From Acinetobacter sp. S54 (GTDB lineage Bacteria; Pseudomonadota; Gammaproteobacteria; Pseudomonadales; Moraxellaceae), in NCBI RefSeq assembly GCF_016624945.1, contig NZ_JACVUI010000008.1:1-64000 (forward strand): DNA of 64,000 bases, written 5' to 3'. Below the pieces are notes generated by a model. It searched no databases. It saw only the letters and a list, made by a program, of their open reading frames with translations, and was not told the origin of the DNA. A program made the translations under genes and the position numbers. This document shows, one piece after another, positions 25,553 to 35,380 of the stretch (within the stretch, counting starts at the first letter, position 1; every line of letters starts with the position of its first letter).

Positions 25553-26192
25553 CGGTTTTATCTGTTGCAGCCGCAATGCAACACGCATGAATCTGTTGGC
25601 AGCCTAATTGTTGTAAAGCCTGATGTAAGGCATAAATTGAGCTGCCAGTCGTGACGACATCATCAATGATTAAAACTTTTCGATAGCGAATTTTGGGTTT
25701 TTCCAATACCACAAACTGTTGCTCAATTCCTTGAATGCGTTCCAGCCGATTTAGTCCTTTTTGAGAATGTTGCTCAAGACGATGGATAGGCTGCCAAATA
25801 GGAATATTTAGCTTTTTTGCAAGTTGTTGTGCCAAGAGTAAAGACTGGTTATAACCCCGTTCAATTAAACGTGCGTCCGAAATAGGCATAGGGACGATAG
25901 CTTGAACTTTAGGGTGTTTAATCTGGGCAAGTAATTGATCAAGTAATGGTTGATGATGTAGTTTTTGTTCGTACTTAAATTGCTGCAAAATACGATCGAG
26001 TGGGTAATGATAATAACATGCCGCCATGATTTGTAATTCATGGCGATTAATCGGTTGCTTAAGCCAAGGAAGTTGCTGCCAGCAACTTTTACATAGAACA
26101 TAATGCTTTAAACGTGGACTGGATTCACACAGACGGCAGGGTAAAAGTTTTTGTCCAATTTGTTGCATAGAGGCTTTAAGATAGTCAAACAT
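25518..26192 (-). CDS. comF: ComF-family phosphoribosyltransferase-like competence protein
   Basis: About 224 residues from ATG 26192; an upstream in-frame start at 26237 lies further inside recG. An N-terminal zinc finger (CRLCESSPRLKHYVLCKSC) precedes a PRTase domain with the PRPP loop VLIIDDVVTTGSS near the C-terminus. ComF is needed for DNA uptake in naturally competent bacteria, probably moving ssDNA in the cytoplasm. It begins inside the end of recG (8-bp overlap). Confidence 0.88.
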   Translation of the reverse strand: MFDYLKASMQQIGQKLLPCRLCESSPRLKHYVLCKSCWQQLPWLKQPINRHELQIMAACYYHYPLDRILQQFKYEQKLHHQPLLDQLLAQIKHPKVQAIVPMPISDARLIERGYNQSLLLAQQLAKKLNIPIWQPIHRLEQHSQKGLNRLERIQGIEQQFVVLEKPKIRYRKVLIIDDVVTTGSSIYALHQALQQLGCQQIHACCIAAATDKTAKFANNLDTMA

Positions 26193-28230
26193 AGGCATAG
26201 CGCGGAGCCTCTGGTAACCAGCGTTTAAGTAATGCATCGGCTTGTTTTGGATAGTTTTTTAAAACTTGTTCAGCGACATAATGTGCCTGTGTCAGTAAAT
26301 GATCATCCCGTTCAAGACGAGCCACCCGAAACCCCATATCACCTGTTTGTTTAGTTCCTAAAAGCTCCCCAGGACCCCGAATTTCCAGATCTTTTTCCGC
26401 GATAACGAAACCGTCATTACTTTCTCTTAAAATGGACAAACGTTCGTGTCCATTTTGCGATAAAGGTGTTTTATATAATAAGGCACAAAAGCTGGCAGTT
26501 GCACCTCGTCCAACACGACCACGTAATTGATGAAGCTGAGAGAGTCCCAATCGTTCTGCATTTTCAATCACCATAATTGAAGCATTTGGTACATCGACCC
26601 CGACTTCAATGACTGTGGTGGCAATCAATAATTGCAGTTGATTGGCTTTAAATGCCTGCATGACGCTTTGTTTCTCATCTGCTTTCATTTTGCCATGCAC
26701 CAAACCGATATTCAGTTCAGGAAAACGCTCTTTCATTTCTTGATAAGTAGCTTCAGCAGCTTGTGCATCCAGTGTTTCAGATTGTTCTACCAACGTACAT
26801 ACCCAATAGGCCTGTTTACCTTCACCACAATTGCTTGCGATGCGATTTAAAACCTGTTCGCGTCGATCCAGTGGAATAGTCACGGTTTGAATAGGAGTAC
26901 GTCCCGGAGGGAGTTCATCGATAATAGAGGTATCCAGATCGCCATAGGCACTCATCGCCAATGTACGGGGAATGGGAGTGGCAGTCATGACCAACTGATG
27001 CGGAGTGAGCTGATCATTTCCTTTATTTCGAAGTGCCAAACGTTGATCGACACCAAATCGATGCTGTTCATCAATGATAACAAGACCTAATTTAGCAAAT
27101 TCGATATTATCCTGAAACAAAGCATGGGTTCCTACGACCAACTGTGCCTGTCCACTTTTAATGCTGTGCTCTGCCTGCGTACGAACTTTACCTTTTTGTT
27201 TTCCAGAGAGCCATGCAACTTGGATTCCTAAAGGTTCAAACCAGCGTTTAAAGTTTAAATAATGTTGTTCGGCCAGAATTTCGGTAGGCGCCATCAGTGC
27301 AACTTGCCAGTGCGCCTCCAGTGTATGACAAGCTGCCACCGCCGCCACTAAGGTCTTGCCTGCTCCAACATCGCCTTGTACTAAACGTAGCATGGGCTTG
27401 GGTTGTTTAAGGTCGGCGATGATTTCTTTAGAAACCCGTTTTTGTGCTTGGGTCATTTCAAAAGGAAGTTCTGCCAATAAAGCTTTAGCAAGCGTCTTGC
27501 TTGGACTAAAACTGGGAGAGGCAATTTGTCGAATATAGGCGCGTCGTGTCAGTAAACTAACCTGATGTGCGACCAGTTCTTCAAAAATTAAGCGTTGTTG
27601 CGCTGGGTGTGAACCCTGAGCCAGTTGCTGCATATTGGCGTCAACTGGAGGTTCATGAATATAGTGCAAGGCCTGTTTGAGTGCATAACCATTGGTGTAT
27701 TGTTCAGGCAATAATTCAGGTAAATGATCACTGTATTGTTTAAGTGCCTGTTTGACATATTCACGTAGCTTAGACTGAGTTAAACCTTCCGTACTTGGGT
27801 AAATAGCGGTGAGCTGAGTTTTGGGTAAAGCAGTATGTTCTGTTACCAGTTGTATTTCAGGGTGATAAAGTTCTAAGCCCCTTGCGCCGACACGCACTTC
27901 ACCAAAGATTCTTAAACGATGACCTGCTTTTAATTTGTCAGTCAGATTTTTATAGATATGATAAAAACGTAAAGTAACTTTGCCATAATCATCCTGAATT
28001 AAAGCAGCCATAGATTTGCGCTTACCCGGCGGAAAATCAATGGATTTAACTTCACCTTCGAGCAAATAGCTGCGACCTACCATCAGTTGGTTCATAGGAA
28101 TGACCGTGCTACGATCTTCATAATCACGTGGCAGATGAAAAAGTAGATCATCCGTGGTGAAAATATTGAGTTTTTCCAGAAGTGCTGCGGCAGCATTGCC
28201 TACACCCTGTAACTGCTGGATTGAAGTCAT
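26185..28230 (-). CDS. recG: ATP-dependent DNA helicase RecG
   Basis: About 681 residues from ATG 28230 (GGAGGG just upstream; a TTG at 28245 precedes the ribosome site). Processes stalled forks and Holliday junctions. N-terminal OB 'wedge' domain (~50-150), helicase motifs Walker A GDVGAGKT, VIIDEQHRFG, TATPIPRTL, TTVIEVGVDVPNAS and QLRGRVGRG. The last residues reach into comF, a coupling of recombination with competence genes. Confidence 0.96.
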   Translation of the reverse strand: MTSIQQLQGVGNAAAALLEKLNIFTTDDLLFHLPRDYEDRSTVIPMNQLMVGRSYLLEGEVKSIDFPPGKRKSMAALIQDDYGKVTLRFYHIYKNLTDKLKAGHRLRIFGEVRVGARGLELYHPEIQLVTEHTALPKTQLTAIYPSTEGLTQSKLREYVKQALKQYSDHLPELLPEQYTNGYALKQALHYIHEPPVDANMQQLAQGSHPAQQRLIFEELVAHQVSLLTRRAYIRQIASPSFSPSKTLAKALLAELPFEMTQAQKRVSKEIIADLKQPKPMLRLVQGDVGAGKTLVAAVAACHTLEAHWQVALMAPTEILAEQHYLNFKRWFEPLGIQVAWLSGKQKGKVRTQAEHSIKSGQAQLVVGTHALFQDNIEFAKLGLVIIDEQHRFGVDQRLALRNKGNDQLTPHQLVMTATPIPRTLAMSAYGDLDTSIIDELPPGRTPIQTVTIPLDRREQVLNRIASNCGEGKQAYWVCTLVEQSETLDAQAAEATYQEMKERFPELNIGLVHGKMKADEKQSVMQAFKANQLQLLIATTVIEVGVDVPNASIMVIENAERLGLSQLHQLRGRVGRGATASFCALLYKTPLSQNGHERLSILRESNDGFVIAEKDLEIRGPGELLGTKQTGDMGFRVARLERDDHLLTQAHYVAEQVLKNYPKQADALLKRWLPEAPRYAYV

Positions 28231-28267
28231 ATCCCTCCACGTCAAGACCGCTATATCAGGATCATGT

Positions 28268-29101
28268 ATGCATATTTTATTTATCGGCTATGGTAAAACA
28301 TCTCAACGAGTTGCCCAATATTTATTTGAACAAGACTCGATTAAACAGCGACATAAAATTACCACAATTAGCCGTAGTACGAAAACAGATGTATATGGTA
28401 ATCACTTGATTCAGGATGTACATCATCTTGATTTAAATCAGCTTACAGCGGTTGATCTGGTATATGTAGCTTTGTCTCCTTCGCAAAGTAGTGTAGAGGC
28501 TTATCGTCACACGTATCTGGATTCAGTTGAACCAATTGTCCGGGCATTAAAGTCACATCCTGTTCAGAGAATTGTGGTGGTTTCATCTACACGAGTTTAT
28601 GGTGAACATCGGGGTGAACGTGTAGACGATGCCTCGCCCGTTCAGCCCATCGATGAGCAGGGACAAATTTTACGTGACATGGAATTAAAATGGCAGACGG
28701 CCTATCCTGAGCAGACCGTGATTATTCGTCCTGCTGGTATTTACGGTCAATCTATTACACGAATGGTCAAAATGGCGCAAACTACCCGTAGTTATGCAAA
28801 TATTCATTATAGTAATCGGATTCATATAAATGATCTGGCACGTTTTCTAGCTGTTCTAGCGACATTACAATACGTTGATTCATCGTATATCGTGACCAAT
28901 AATCAGCCTTTACCTTTGCATGAAATCATCCAATGGTTTCAGCAACAATTACATTTACCTTTAGTGCAACTGAGTAGCCGATATATCTCTGGAAAGCGTT
29001 TGTACCCGACACGTATGCTGCAAACTGGTTTTACATTAAAACATCCAGTTTGCTTTAATGACTATACAATTTGTTTGCAACAACATAGCCAAAACTCATA
29101 A
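28268..29101 (+). CDS. NAD-dependent epimerase/dehydratase-like (extended SDR) protein
   Basis: 277 residues from ATG 28268, seven bases after AGGA; the longer in-frame start at 28154 would lie inside recG. The N-terminal Rossmann loop is FIGYGKTSQRV, a relaxed GxxGxxG. VVVSSTRVYG and the PEQTVIIRPAGIYG strand are as in YeeZ-type SDR proteins. The usual YxxxK catalytic pair is not obvious, so enzymatic activity is uncertain. Divergent from recG by only about 38 bp. Confidence 0.75.
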   Translation: MHILFIGYGKTSQRVAQYLFEQDSIKQRHKITTISRSTKTDVYGNHLIQDVHHLDLNQLTAVDLVYVALSPSQSSVEAYRHTYLDSVEPIVRALKSHPVQRIVVVSSTRVYGEHRGERVDDASPVQPIDEQGQILRDMELKWQTAYPEQTVIIRPAGIYGQSITRMVKMAQTTRSYANIHYSNRIHINDLARFLAVLATLQYVDSSYIVTNNQPLPLHEIIQWFQQQLHLPLVQLSSRYISGKRLYPTRMLQTGFTLKHPVCFNDYTICLQQHSQNS

Positions 29102-29176
29102 TTTAATTAAACTAAAAAGTGTGGGCCAATATATAAAGATATTCAATTAAAATTGATAAATAGAAGATTGGGGAAC

Positions 29177-30163
29177 ATGTTTAAAAACATCTTTAAGAGT
29201 CTGTTCCTGTTTGCAATGATGCAGCATGTCATGGCCGCAGAAGTGACATGGTGTGTTTATGACCCAATAGGAACACAAGGTGATATTACACGACGTTTAA
29301 AAGACCTGACGCTCTATATGCAACGTGAGCAGGTTAATGTGCAATTAAAAATTTATAAGCGCGAAACAGATGCAATTGTACAATTTGATCAGAAGAAATG
29401 TTCAGGTCTGGTCGCCACCAATTTTAATACCCGAAATTATAATCAATTTATGGGAAGTACAGCAGGTGTGGGATTCATTACAAATAATAAGACTGCACAG
29501 CATTTTATTGAGCTGTTGAATCGGCCTGCATTACGTTCAGCGATGCAACAAGGTGAATATGAGGTAGTGGGTTTCATTCCATTGGGAATGGCTTATATGA
29601 TGCTTAAGACCCCAACCATTTATAAAGTGACAGATCTCAAAAATAAACGTATTGGTGTCTTACCCGAACTTGCACCACAAAGTACGTTGGTGCGTAGTGT
29701 TCGTGCTGAACCTGTTGTCGTGAATTTTAATAATGCAATTGATGCTTTTAAAAATAATCAGGTTGATATTTTACCTGTGCCTATCTACGGTTTATTGCCT
29801 TATAACCTTAAAAAAGAATTTGGTGAATCGACACGGGTTATTAATTTTCCAGTGGTGTACGCGGGCTTAAATATTGTGATCCGTTCGGCCGACTATCCGA
29901 CTGGTTTTGGGGTGACGATGCGTAACTGGTTTTCTGCTCAAGCAAGTGTACTAGTAGGGCAGGTGGTGCGTTGGGAAAATCGATTGCCTGCATATTACTG
30001 GATGGATGTTTCTCCTGCCGAGAAACAAGCCTATGAGGTCGTGATTGCGAAGGTGAGAAATCAATATTCCCAGAATTTCTTTTATGACCCGCGTTTTGTT
30101 AAACTTATTAAAAAGTTACGCTGTAAAGATGAACCGCAATATTTTGAATGTCATCTCTGGTGA
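29177..30163 (+). CDS. AdeT1/2-type TRAP-like periplasmic solute-binding protein
   Basis: 328 residues from ATG 29177 (TGGGGAAC upstream). Signal peptide MFKNIFKSLFLFAMMQHVMA, then WCVYDPIGTQGD. The pattern through the mature protein (KRIGVLPELAP, NFPVVYAGLNIVIRSADYPTGFG, MRNWF, and RC...ECHLW at the end) follows the Acinetobacter AdeT1/AdeT2 family, classed as TRAP-type solute receptors although first reported in drug-efflux work. The ligand is unknown and no transporter gene is adjacent. Confidence 0.65.
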   Translation: MFKNIFKSLFLFAMMQHVMAAEVTWCVYDPIGTQGDITRRLKDLTLYMQREQVNVQLKIYKRETDAIVQFDQKKCSGLVATNFNTRNYNQFMGSTAGVGFITNNKTAQHFIELLNRPALRSAMQQGEYEVVGFIPLGMAYMMLKTPTIYKVTDLKNKRIGVLPELAPQSTLVRSVRAEPVVVNFNNAIDAFKNNQVDILPVPIYGLLPYNLKKEFGESTRVINFPVVYAGLNIVIRSADYPTGFGVTMRNWFSAQASVLVGQVVRWENRLPAYYWMDVSPAEKQAYEVVIAKVRNQYSQNFFYDPRFVKLIKKLRCKDEPQYFECHLW

Positions 30164-30193
30164 AAAAAATGGCAACCAAAGTTGCCATTTTTT
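30164..30193. terminator. bidirectional hairpin terminator
   Basis: AAAAAATGGCAAC pairs with GTTGCCATTTTTT around a 4-base loop, between the AdeT-like gene and the convergent plsB. Confidence 0.85.
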
Positions 30194-30208
30194 ATATCTC
30201 TTTAGCGT

Positions 30209-32776
30209 TTAAGCTTTTTTGCGTTTTAAACGACGTTTTGCTTGCTGTGAGGCAACCGCGTCTAATGCCGTTTTAAGTTCTTCATCATTAAAGGTGGTGA
30301 TATGTTGTAACATTTGTAAAGTTGCTTCATCTAGCACCAATTTCGCACCTTCAGCCATATTGCTAAAGTTGCGTTCAAATTCAATTGCACCTTGCTCATT
30401 GGTACAAATGTAACCTTGTTGGGTTAATACTTTAATAAAGCTTTGGAATAAAGATTTATCAAAGAACTCAGGCGAATTAAACTCATACAGGACGGATAGA
30501 CGCTGTCCGAGCAAATGGCTTAAATCCTCAACTTGTCTGACTGAAATGTTACCCGAACCACGTTGGGCAATTAATGCCAGTGTCATGTAGTAACGTTCCA
30601 GACTTTGTTTGACTGGCGCAGCCAAAATCACTAATTGATTATGATCTTCTGAATTTGGCGCAGGACTGACCAAATCACCTTCACTATCTTGCTCAATCAA
30701 TTTGGCATTAACTAAAGCATCAGCATATTGACTAATCTGTTGTTCAAGTTGCTCAGGTTTCCATTTTAGGAATAACTCTGCCTGTAAAAATGGATAGAGG
30801 GTTTTGATCACATTTGTCAGATTTCTCTGGCTGATTTTGCCATTATGCTCAACCAATGCGGCAATCAAAGAAGGCAAAACAAATGCATGTAGAATATTAT
30901 TGCGGAAGTAAGTCAGTAACACGGCCTGATTATCTTCAATTGCAATAATATCACCTAGCACATGTTGTACGCGTTTAATCAGTTTAAGTTTCAAACCATA
31001 AGCGATGATTTCTTTACCCGATAATGGCGTGACTTGGGTTCGTTCGTCATATGGAAGAGTTGTGACGAGGTCACGATAAGCATCCAATTGCTTGATGCAT
31101 AGCTCTTCATCCAACGTGTGTTTTGGGGTTGCCAGTAAGATCAAAGATAATAATGAAACTGGATTAATCACCACGGCACGGTTGATATTTTCTAAAATGG
31201 CATGTGCTGAACTATTGATAGCATCTGAAACCTGAGGCGGAATCGGATCATCATTTTTTTCAATTTTAATTTGATCTGCATCATGAGCTTTAAGCAAATC
31301 ATCCAGAAAAACAGGTTCGCCAAAATTGACATGAACTTTGCCAAAGATACGCTCAATTTTGCGTAAAGTTTTGACTATCCCGAAGATTGATTCTGCTTCT
31401 TTGGGTTTACCCTGCATTTCACCGACATAGGTTGAACCTTCCATCAAACGCTCATAGCCGATATAGGTTGGAACAAAAACAATCGGTTTGGCACGACCGC
31501 GTAAATGACTGTGCACAGTCATGGCAAGCATACCTGTTTTAGGCGGAAGTAAACGGCCTGTGCGCGAACGTCCCCCTTCAATAAAGTATTCAAGAGGAGT
31601 ATTGCGAGACAAAATGCTGTACAAATATTCCTTAAATACTGAAGTATAAAGACCATTGCCACGGAAAGAGCGACGAATAAAGAATGCTCCGCCACCGCGA
31701 AGTAACTGACCTACAAACGGCAGATTTAAATTATCCCCGGCAGCAATATACGGCACCATCAAACCACGACGATAAATAACATAAGACAGGAGCAAATAAT
31801 CGATATGACTACGGTGACAAGGCGTATAAATAATTTCATAGTCCTTGGCTAGTTCACGTACCGTACTAAAATTATGAACGTCTACGCCGTCATAAAGTTG
31901 CGTCCAGAGACGGGTCAATGCCATATCTGCAAAACGTACCGCTGAATAAGAATAATCCGATACGATTTCATTGAGGTAGCCAATCGCGCGACGTTCGGCT
32001 TCGAGCATGCTGACTTTACCGCGAATACTTTCACGACGAATCGCATCTTGTACATCACGCGATTTAATTAATGACTCCATGACGTTACGTCGATCGGATA
32101 AATCTGGACCGAGTACCACTTCACGCTGACTGTCTAGAAAATCATTGAGTGTGCTGACAATGTAAGTTGCAGGTGACAAATTTGGATAATGTGTCGTTGC
32201 ATAATTGACCAACTGACGTAACGACTGCGGTTCATGAAACTCAACATAGGTTTGACGACCATGCAGACCAATATTCATCAACTGTTTAACTTTACCAGGT
32301 GTAGCCCATGTGTCTGTAAACAGCAATTTAAACCACGAATCTTCTTTATCAGGAGAACGTCCCCATAGTACAGTGACAGGAACCAACTCAATATCATAGT
32401 CTGGATGTTTATCTAAAAACTCGATAAAACGCAGCAAACGAGGAGGAAAAGCATGCGGTGGAGGGTTCAGTAAATTTTTTTCGTCGTGGTGCTGTAAAAA
32501 TAAAACCGAAGCTTTTTCTTTATAATCTTCTATCGCTAGCGGATCTAACGCTGGCTTTAGATTTAAACGGCGTGTTTCTCCATCAATCACCAACGCATTG
32601 CTACGAGAATAATTCTGTAATACATAGCAGACGACTTTTTTTGATGCAGGCTGTTCTGCGATCTGGATATCAGTGGGTTCCGAAGGGACTTCCCCAAGAA
32701 CATGTGGGGTTACCACGAGGTCAAGCAATTTACTCGACAGCCGCCGATACATCTGACCGAAGCCACTCTTGGCCAT
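30209..32776 (-). CDS. plsB: glycerol-3-phosphate 1-O-acyltransferase
   Basis: 855 residues. Membrane-associated enzyme that acylates position 1 of glycerol-3-phosphate, the first step of phospholipid synthesis. The acyltransferase motifs are plain: HRSHIDYLLLSY (HX4D catalytic pair, ~320-330), FFIRRSF, and FIEGGRSRTGR with glycerol-3-phosphate-binding residues. The C-terminus is a basic RRLKRKKA. Divergent from tesB. Confidence 0.95.
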   Translation of the reverse strand: MAKSGFGQMYRRLSSKLLDLVVTPHVLGEVPSEPTDIQIAEQPASKKVVCYVLQNYSRSNALVIDGETRRLNLKPALDPLAIEDYKEKASVLFLQHHDEKNLLNPPPHAFPPRLLRFIEFLDKHPDYDIELVPVTVLWGRSPDKEDSWFKLLFTDTWATPGKVKQLMNIGLHGRQTYVEFHEPQSLRQLVNYATTHYPNLSPATYIVSTLNDFLDSQREVVLGPDLSDRRNVMESLIKSRDVQDAIRRESIRGKVSMLEAERRAIGYLNEIVSDYSYSAVRFADMALTRLWTQLYDGVDVHNFSTVRELAKDYEIIYTPCHRSHIDYLLLSYVIYRRGLMVPYIAAGDNLNLPFVGQLLRGGGAFFIRRSFRGNGLYTSVFKEYLYSILSRNTPLEYFIEGGRSRTGRLLPPKTGMLAMTVHSHLRGRAKPIVFVPTYIGYERLMEGSTYVGEMQGKPKEAESIFGIVKTLRKIERIFGKVHVNFGEPVFLDDLLKAHDADQIKIEKNDDPIPPQVSDAINSSAHAILENINRAVVINPVSLLSLILLATPKHTLDEELCIKQLDAYRDLVTTLPYDERTQVTPLSGKEIIAYGLKLKLIKRVQHVLGDIIAIEDNQAVLLTYFRNNILHAFVLPSLIAALVEHNGKISQRNLTNVIKTLYPFLQAELFLKWKPEQLEQQISQYADALVNAKLIEQDSEGDLVSPAPNSEDHNQLVILAAPVKQSLERYYMTLALIAQRGSGNISVRQVEDLSHLLGQRLSVLYEFNSPEFFDKSLFQSFIKVLTQQGYICTNEQGAIEFERNFSNMAEGAKLVLDEATLQMLQHITTFNDEELKTALDAVASQQAKRRLKRKKA

Positions 32777-33059
32777 AAGAACTCCTACTCAAACAACAAT
32801 GCTCCCACCAAAAGGACAGGAACTGCTTTAGTGAAATGATGTGAAAAACAATGGGCTATTTTCTGATAAATTACATGGACTGCGCTAGTGTTTATCGTTA
32901 AAAAACGTATTTTTAATACGAATAGCAATTCTAAAGTGTGACATGCTAGTCAACTAATCTTTAGGGTTACACTCTGAATTTATGGAAAAATATAGTATAT
33001 CTGTTTTATAGTTTACAGTTGTATTGTTTTTAAACTAGCGACATTTTCAAAGGTATCTC

Positions 33060-33932
33060 ATGAATGCATTAACCCAGGAACTTGTCGAGCTTTTATCACT
33101 TGAAAAGCTTGAAGATCATTTATACCGTGGCGCGAGTCGTAATCTGGTCGGCAAGCGGGTGTTCGGTGGACAGGTTCTGGGACAGGCGCTACGCGCTGCT
33201 TCTTATACGACAGATCGTCCGGCACATTCGATGCATGCCTACTTTTTATATGGTGGCGATATCAATGCACCTATTATTTATGAAGTTGACCCTTTGCGTG
33301 ATGGACGTAGCTTTGCCAGTCGACAAGTTCGTGCCATTCAACATGGACGTACGATTTTCTCGGCTATGGTGTCTTTTGCTTATCCAGAAGAAGGTTTAAA
33401 TTATCAGCCTGAAGAACCAGAGTATCCTGCTCCAGAAGATTTAAAATCAGAAGATGAGCTGAAGGAAGGTTTGGTTAGTTTTATTCCTGAAAATGTACGT
33501 GCAAGTTTTATGCGTGAACGGCATATTGAAATTCGTCCTATTGATCCAGTCAATCCTTTTCAGCCGCAACCGCAGGCGCCAAGAAACGCACATTATTTGC
33601 GTACGCATGATCGTATACCCGCAGAACTGGATGATGTGGCATTGCATCAGGCGATCGTAGCATTCTATTCTGACTTTACTTTAATGACCACTTCCTTAAA
33701 ACCACATGGTTTAAGTTATCTCTCTCCAAGTCTGCAATGTGCCAGTATTGATCATGCAATTTATTTTCATCGTCCTGTACGTGCAGATGAATGGATGCTT
33801 TACGATATGGATGCGACGGTTACCTCAAATTCTCGCGGTCTAAATTTTGGACGCATGTGGCAAAACGGACAGCTAGTCTGTAGTACCGTTCAGGAGGGTC
33901 TTATACGGCTTCGCGAAATTGAAACGCAATAG
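33060..33932 (+). CDS. tesB: acyl-CoA thioesterase II
   Basis: 290 residues, a double hot-dog fold. Hydrolyses medium- to long-chain acyl-CoA. The N-terminal VFGGQVLGQALRAA and the C-terminal ASIDHAIYFHRPVRADEWMLY (with catalytic Asp) are typical of TesB. It stands divergently from plsB, so CoA-thioester supply and use are adjacent. Confidence 0.94.
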   Translation: MNALTQELVELLSLEKLEDHLYRGASRNLVGKRVFGGQVLGQALRAASYTTDRPAHSMHAYFLYGGDINAPIIYEVDPLRDGRSFASRQVRAIQHGRTIFSAMVSFAYPEEGLNYQPEEPEYPAPEDLKSEDELKEGLVSFIPENVRASFMRERHIEIRPIDPVNPFQPQPQAPRNAHYLRTHDRIPAELDDVALHQAIVAFYSDFTLMTTSLKPHGLSYLSPSLQCASIDHAIYFHRPVRADEWMLYDMDATVTSNSRGLNFGRMWQNGQLVCSTVQEGLIRLREIETQ

Positions 33933-33946
33933 GTCAATTTGACTCA

Positions 33947-33974
33947 AATAAAGCCGCCACCATGCGGCTTTATT
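33947..33974 (+). terminator. hairpin terminator after tesB
   Basis: AATAAAGCCGC (33947-33957) pairs with GCGGCTTTATT (33964-33974). Confidence 0.7.
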
Positions 33975-34046
33975 ATTTCTAAATCACAAGATATGCTAAA
34001 AAATATTCGATTCTATTGAGCGTGCATGTCATAGTAATTCCAAAGA

Positions 34047-35309
34047 ATGAGTCAAATTTCAGATAATATGAGCTTAAACACACAAATTTTAATTGCAGCT
34101 ATTTTAGGGGTGGCTTTTGGGTTTTTGTTAAACCTCTATCCTGACACTGCTTTTTTTCATCAAAGTATCTATGGACTTGGCATTATCAGTAGCATTTTTA
34201 TTGGACTCCTGAAAATGCTATTGGTGCCGCTTATCTTTTCTTCAATTGTGGTGGGTGTTTCCAACTTGCAGGCCAGTGGTCAGTTTGGGCGTGTCTGGAA
34301 AATTACCGCCTTATGTTGCTTAACCACCACGACACTTGCCTTAATTTTAGGGATCGGTTGCGCGCATTTATTTGGTGTAGGCAAGGGCATGGATATCGCC
34401 ATTTTTAGTGACGCTATGAGTAATCATCAAGCCCCAGATACTTTGTCACCCTCGACTTTTTTTACAAATTTTATCCAAAACACCCTAATTAACCCCTTTA
34501 AAGCCTTTAGTGATGGGAATGTCTTGGCAGTGGTAGTCTTTGCTTTATTCATTGGGGCTGCACTCATTAAAGGGGGAGATCGCTTTCAGTCAGTAAGAGT
34601 TCTCAGTCTACAGTTTTTTGACATTATGATGATGTTGGTGGGGTGGGTGATGAAACTGGCACCGTTGGGGATTTTGGCTTTACTGGCAAAGCTAATTGCA
34701 ACGGAAGACATTAAAATACTAAATAGTCTGGCTGAATTTGCTTTGGTCGTCACGGGTACGACTATTTTTCATGGTGTTGTCGTTTTGCCTTTGTTATTGT
34801 GGATTTTTGGGAAAATGAATCCCATTACCTTTTTTAAAGGGACACGTTTAGCGCTTATTACGGCTTTTGCTACCAGTTCCAGCTCAGCCACCATGCCATT
34901 AAGCATGAAATGTGCACAAGAGAATCTAAAAGTTCGACCGCAGACAGTGGGCTTCGTCATTCCTCTTGGTACGCAATTGAATATGGATGGCACTGCCTTG
35001 TATGAAGCAGCCGCAGCGCTATTTGTTGCGAATCTGGTAGGCATGGATTTAACCCTTACGCAGCAATTGATCGTGTGCTTGACAGCCATGATTGCGTCGC
35101 TGGGAGCGCCAGGAATTCCAAGTGCGGGAATGGTGACGATGATTATGGTTTTACAATCGGTTGGACTTCCTGCTGAAGCGATTGCAATTTTACTGCCGAT
35201 TGATCGTATTTTGGATACCGTACGTACCGTGGTAAATGTGCAAGGGGATATGATGATTAGTGTAGTCGTGGATCGTTATGCCAAAGGCGATAACGAGGAA
35301 ACCTCATGA
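34047..35309 (+). CDS. dicarboxylate/amino acid:cation symporter (DAACS family)
   Basis: 420 residues with about eight membrane helices and the family re-entrant signatures: the Ser-rich SSSSATMPLSM (~280) and QLNMDGTALYEA (~315), which bind Na+ and substrate. Takes up glutamate, aspartate or C4-dicarboxylates with Na+ or H+. GltP versus DctA cannot be decided. Single gene with terminator. Confidence 0.9.
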   Translation: MSQISDNMSLNTQILIAAILGVAFGFLLNLYPDTAFFHQSIYGLGIISSIFIGLLKMLLVPLIFSSIVVGVSNLQASGQFGRVWKITALCCLTTTTLALILGIGCAHLFGVGKGMDIAIFSDAMSNHQAPDTLSPSTFFTNFIQNTLINPFKAFSDGNVLAVVVFALFIGAALIKGGDRFQSVRVLSLQFFDIMMMLVGWVMKLAPLGILALLAKLIATEDIKILNSLAEFALVVTGTTIFHGVVVLPLLLWIFGKMNPITFFKGTRLALITAFATSSSSATMPLSMKCAQENLKVRPQTVGFVIPLGTQLNMDGTALYEAAAALFVANLVGMDLTLTQQLIVCLTAMIASLGAPGIPSAGMVTMIMVLQSVGLPAEAIAILLPIDRILDTVRTVVNVQGDMMISVVVDRYAKGDNEETS

Positions 35310-35337
35310 GCGTTATAAAACCTAAGCCTTAAAAAAT

Positions 35338-35369
35338 AAAAAAGCAGAAATTATTTTCTGCTTTTTTAT
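35338..35369. terminator. bidirectional hairpin terminator
   Basis: AAAAAAGCAGAAA and TTTTCTGCTTTTTT form a stem with a short AT loop, between the symporter and the convergent gene at 35381. Confidence 0.8.
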
Positions 35370-35380
35370 TATTCCACGGT

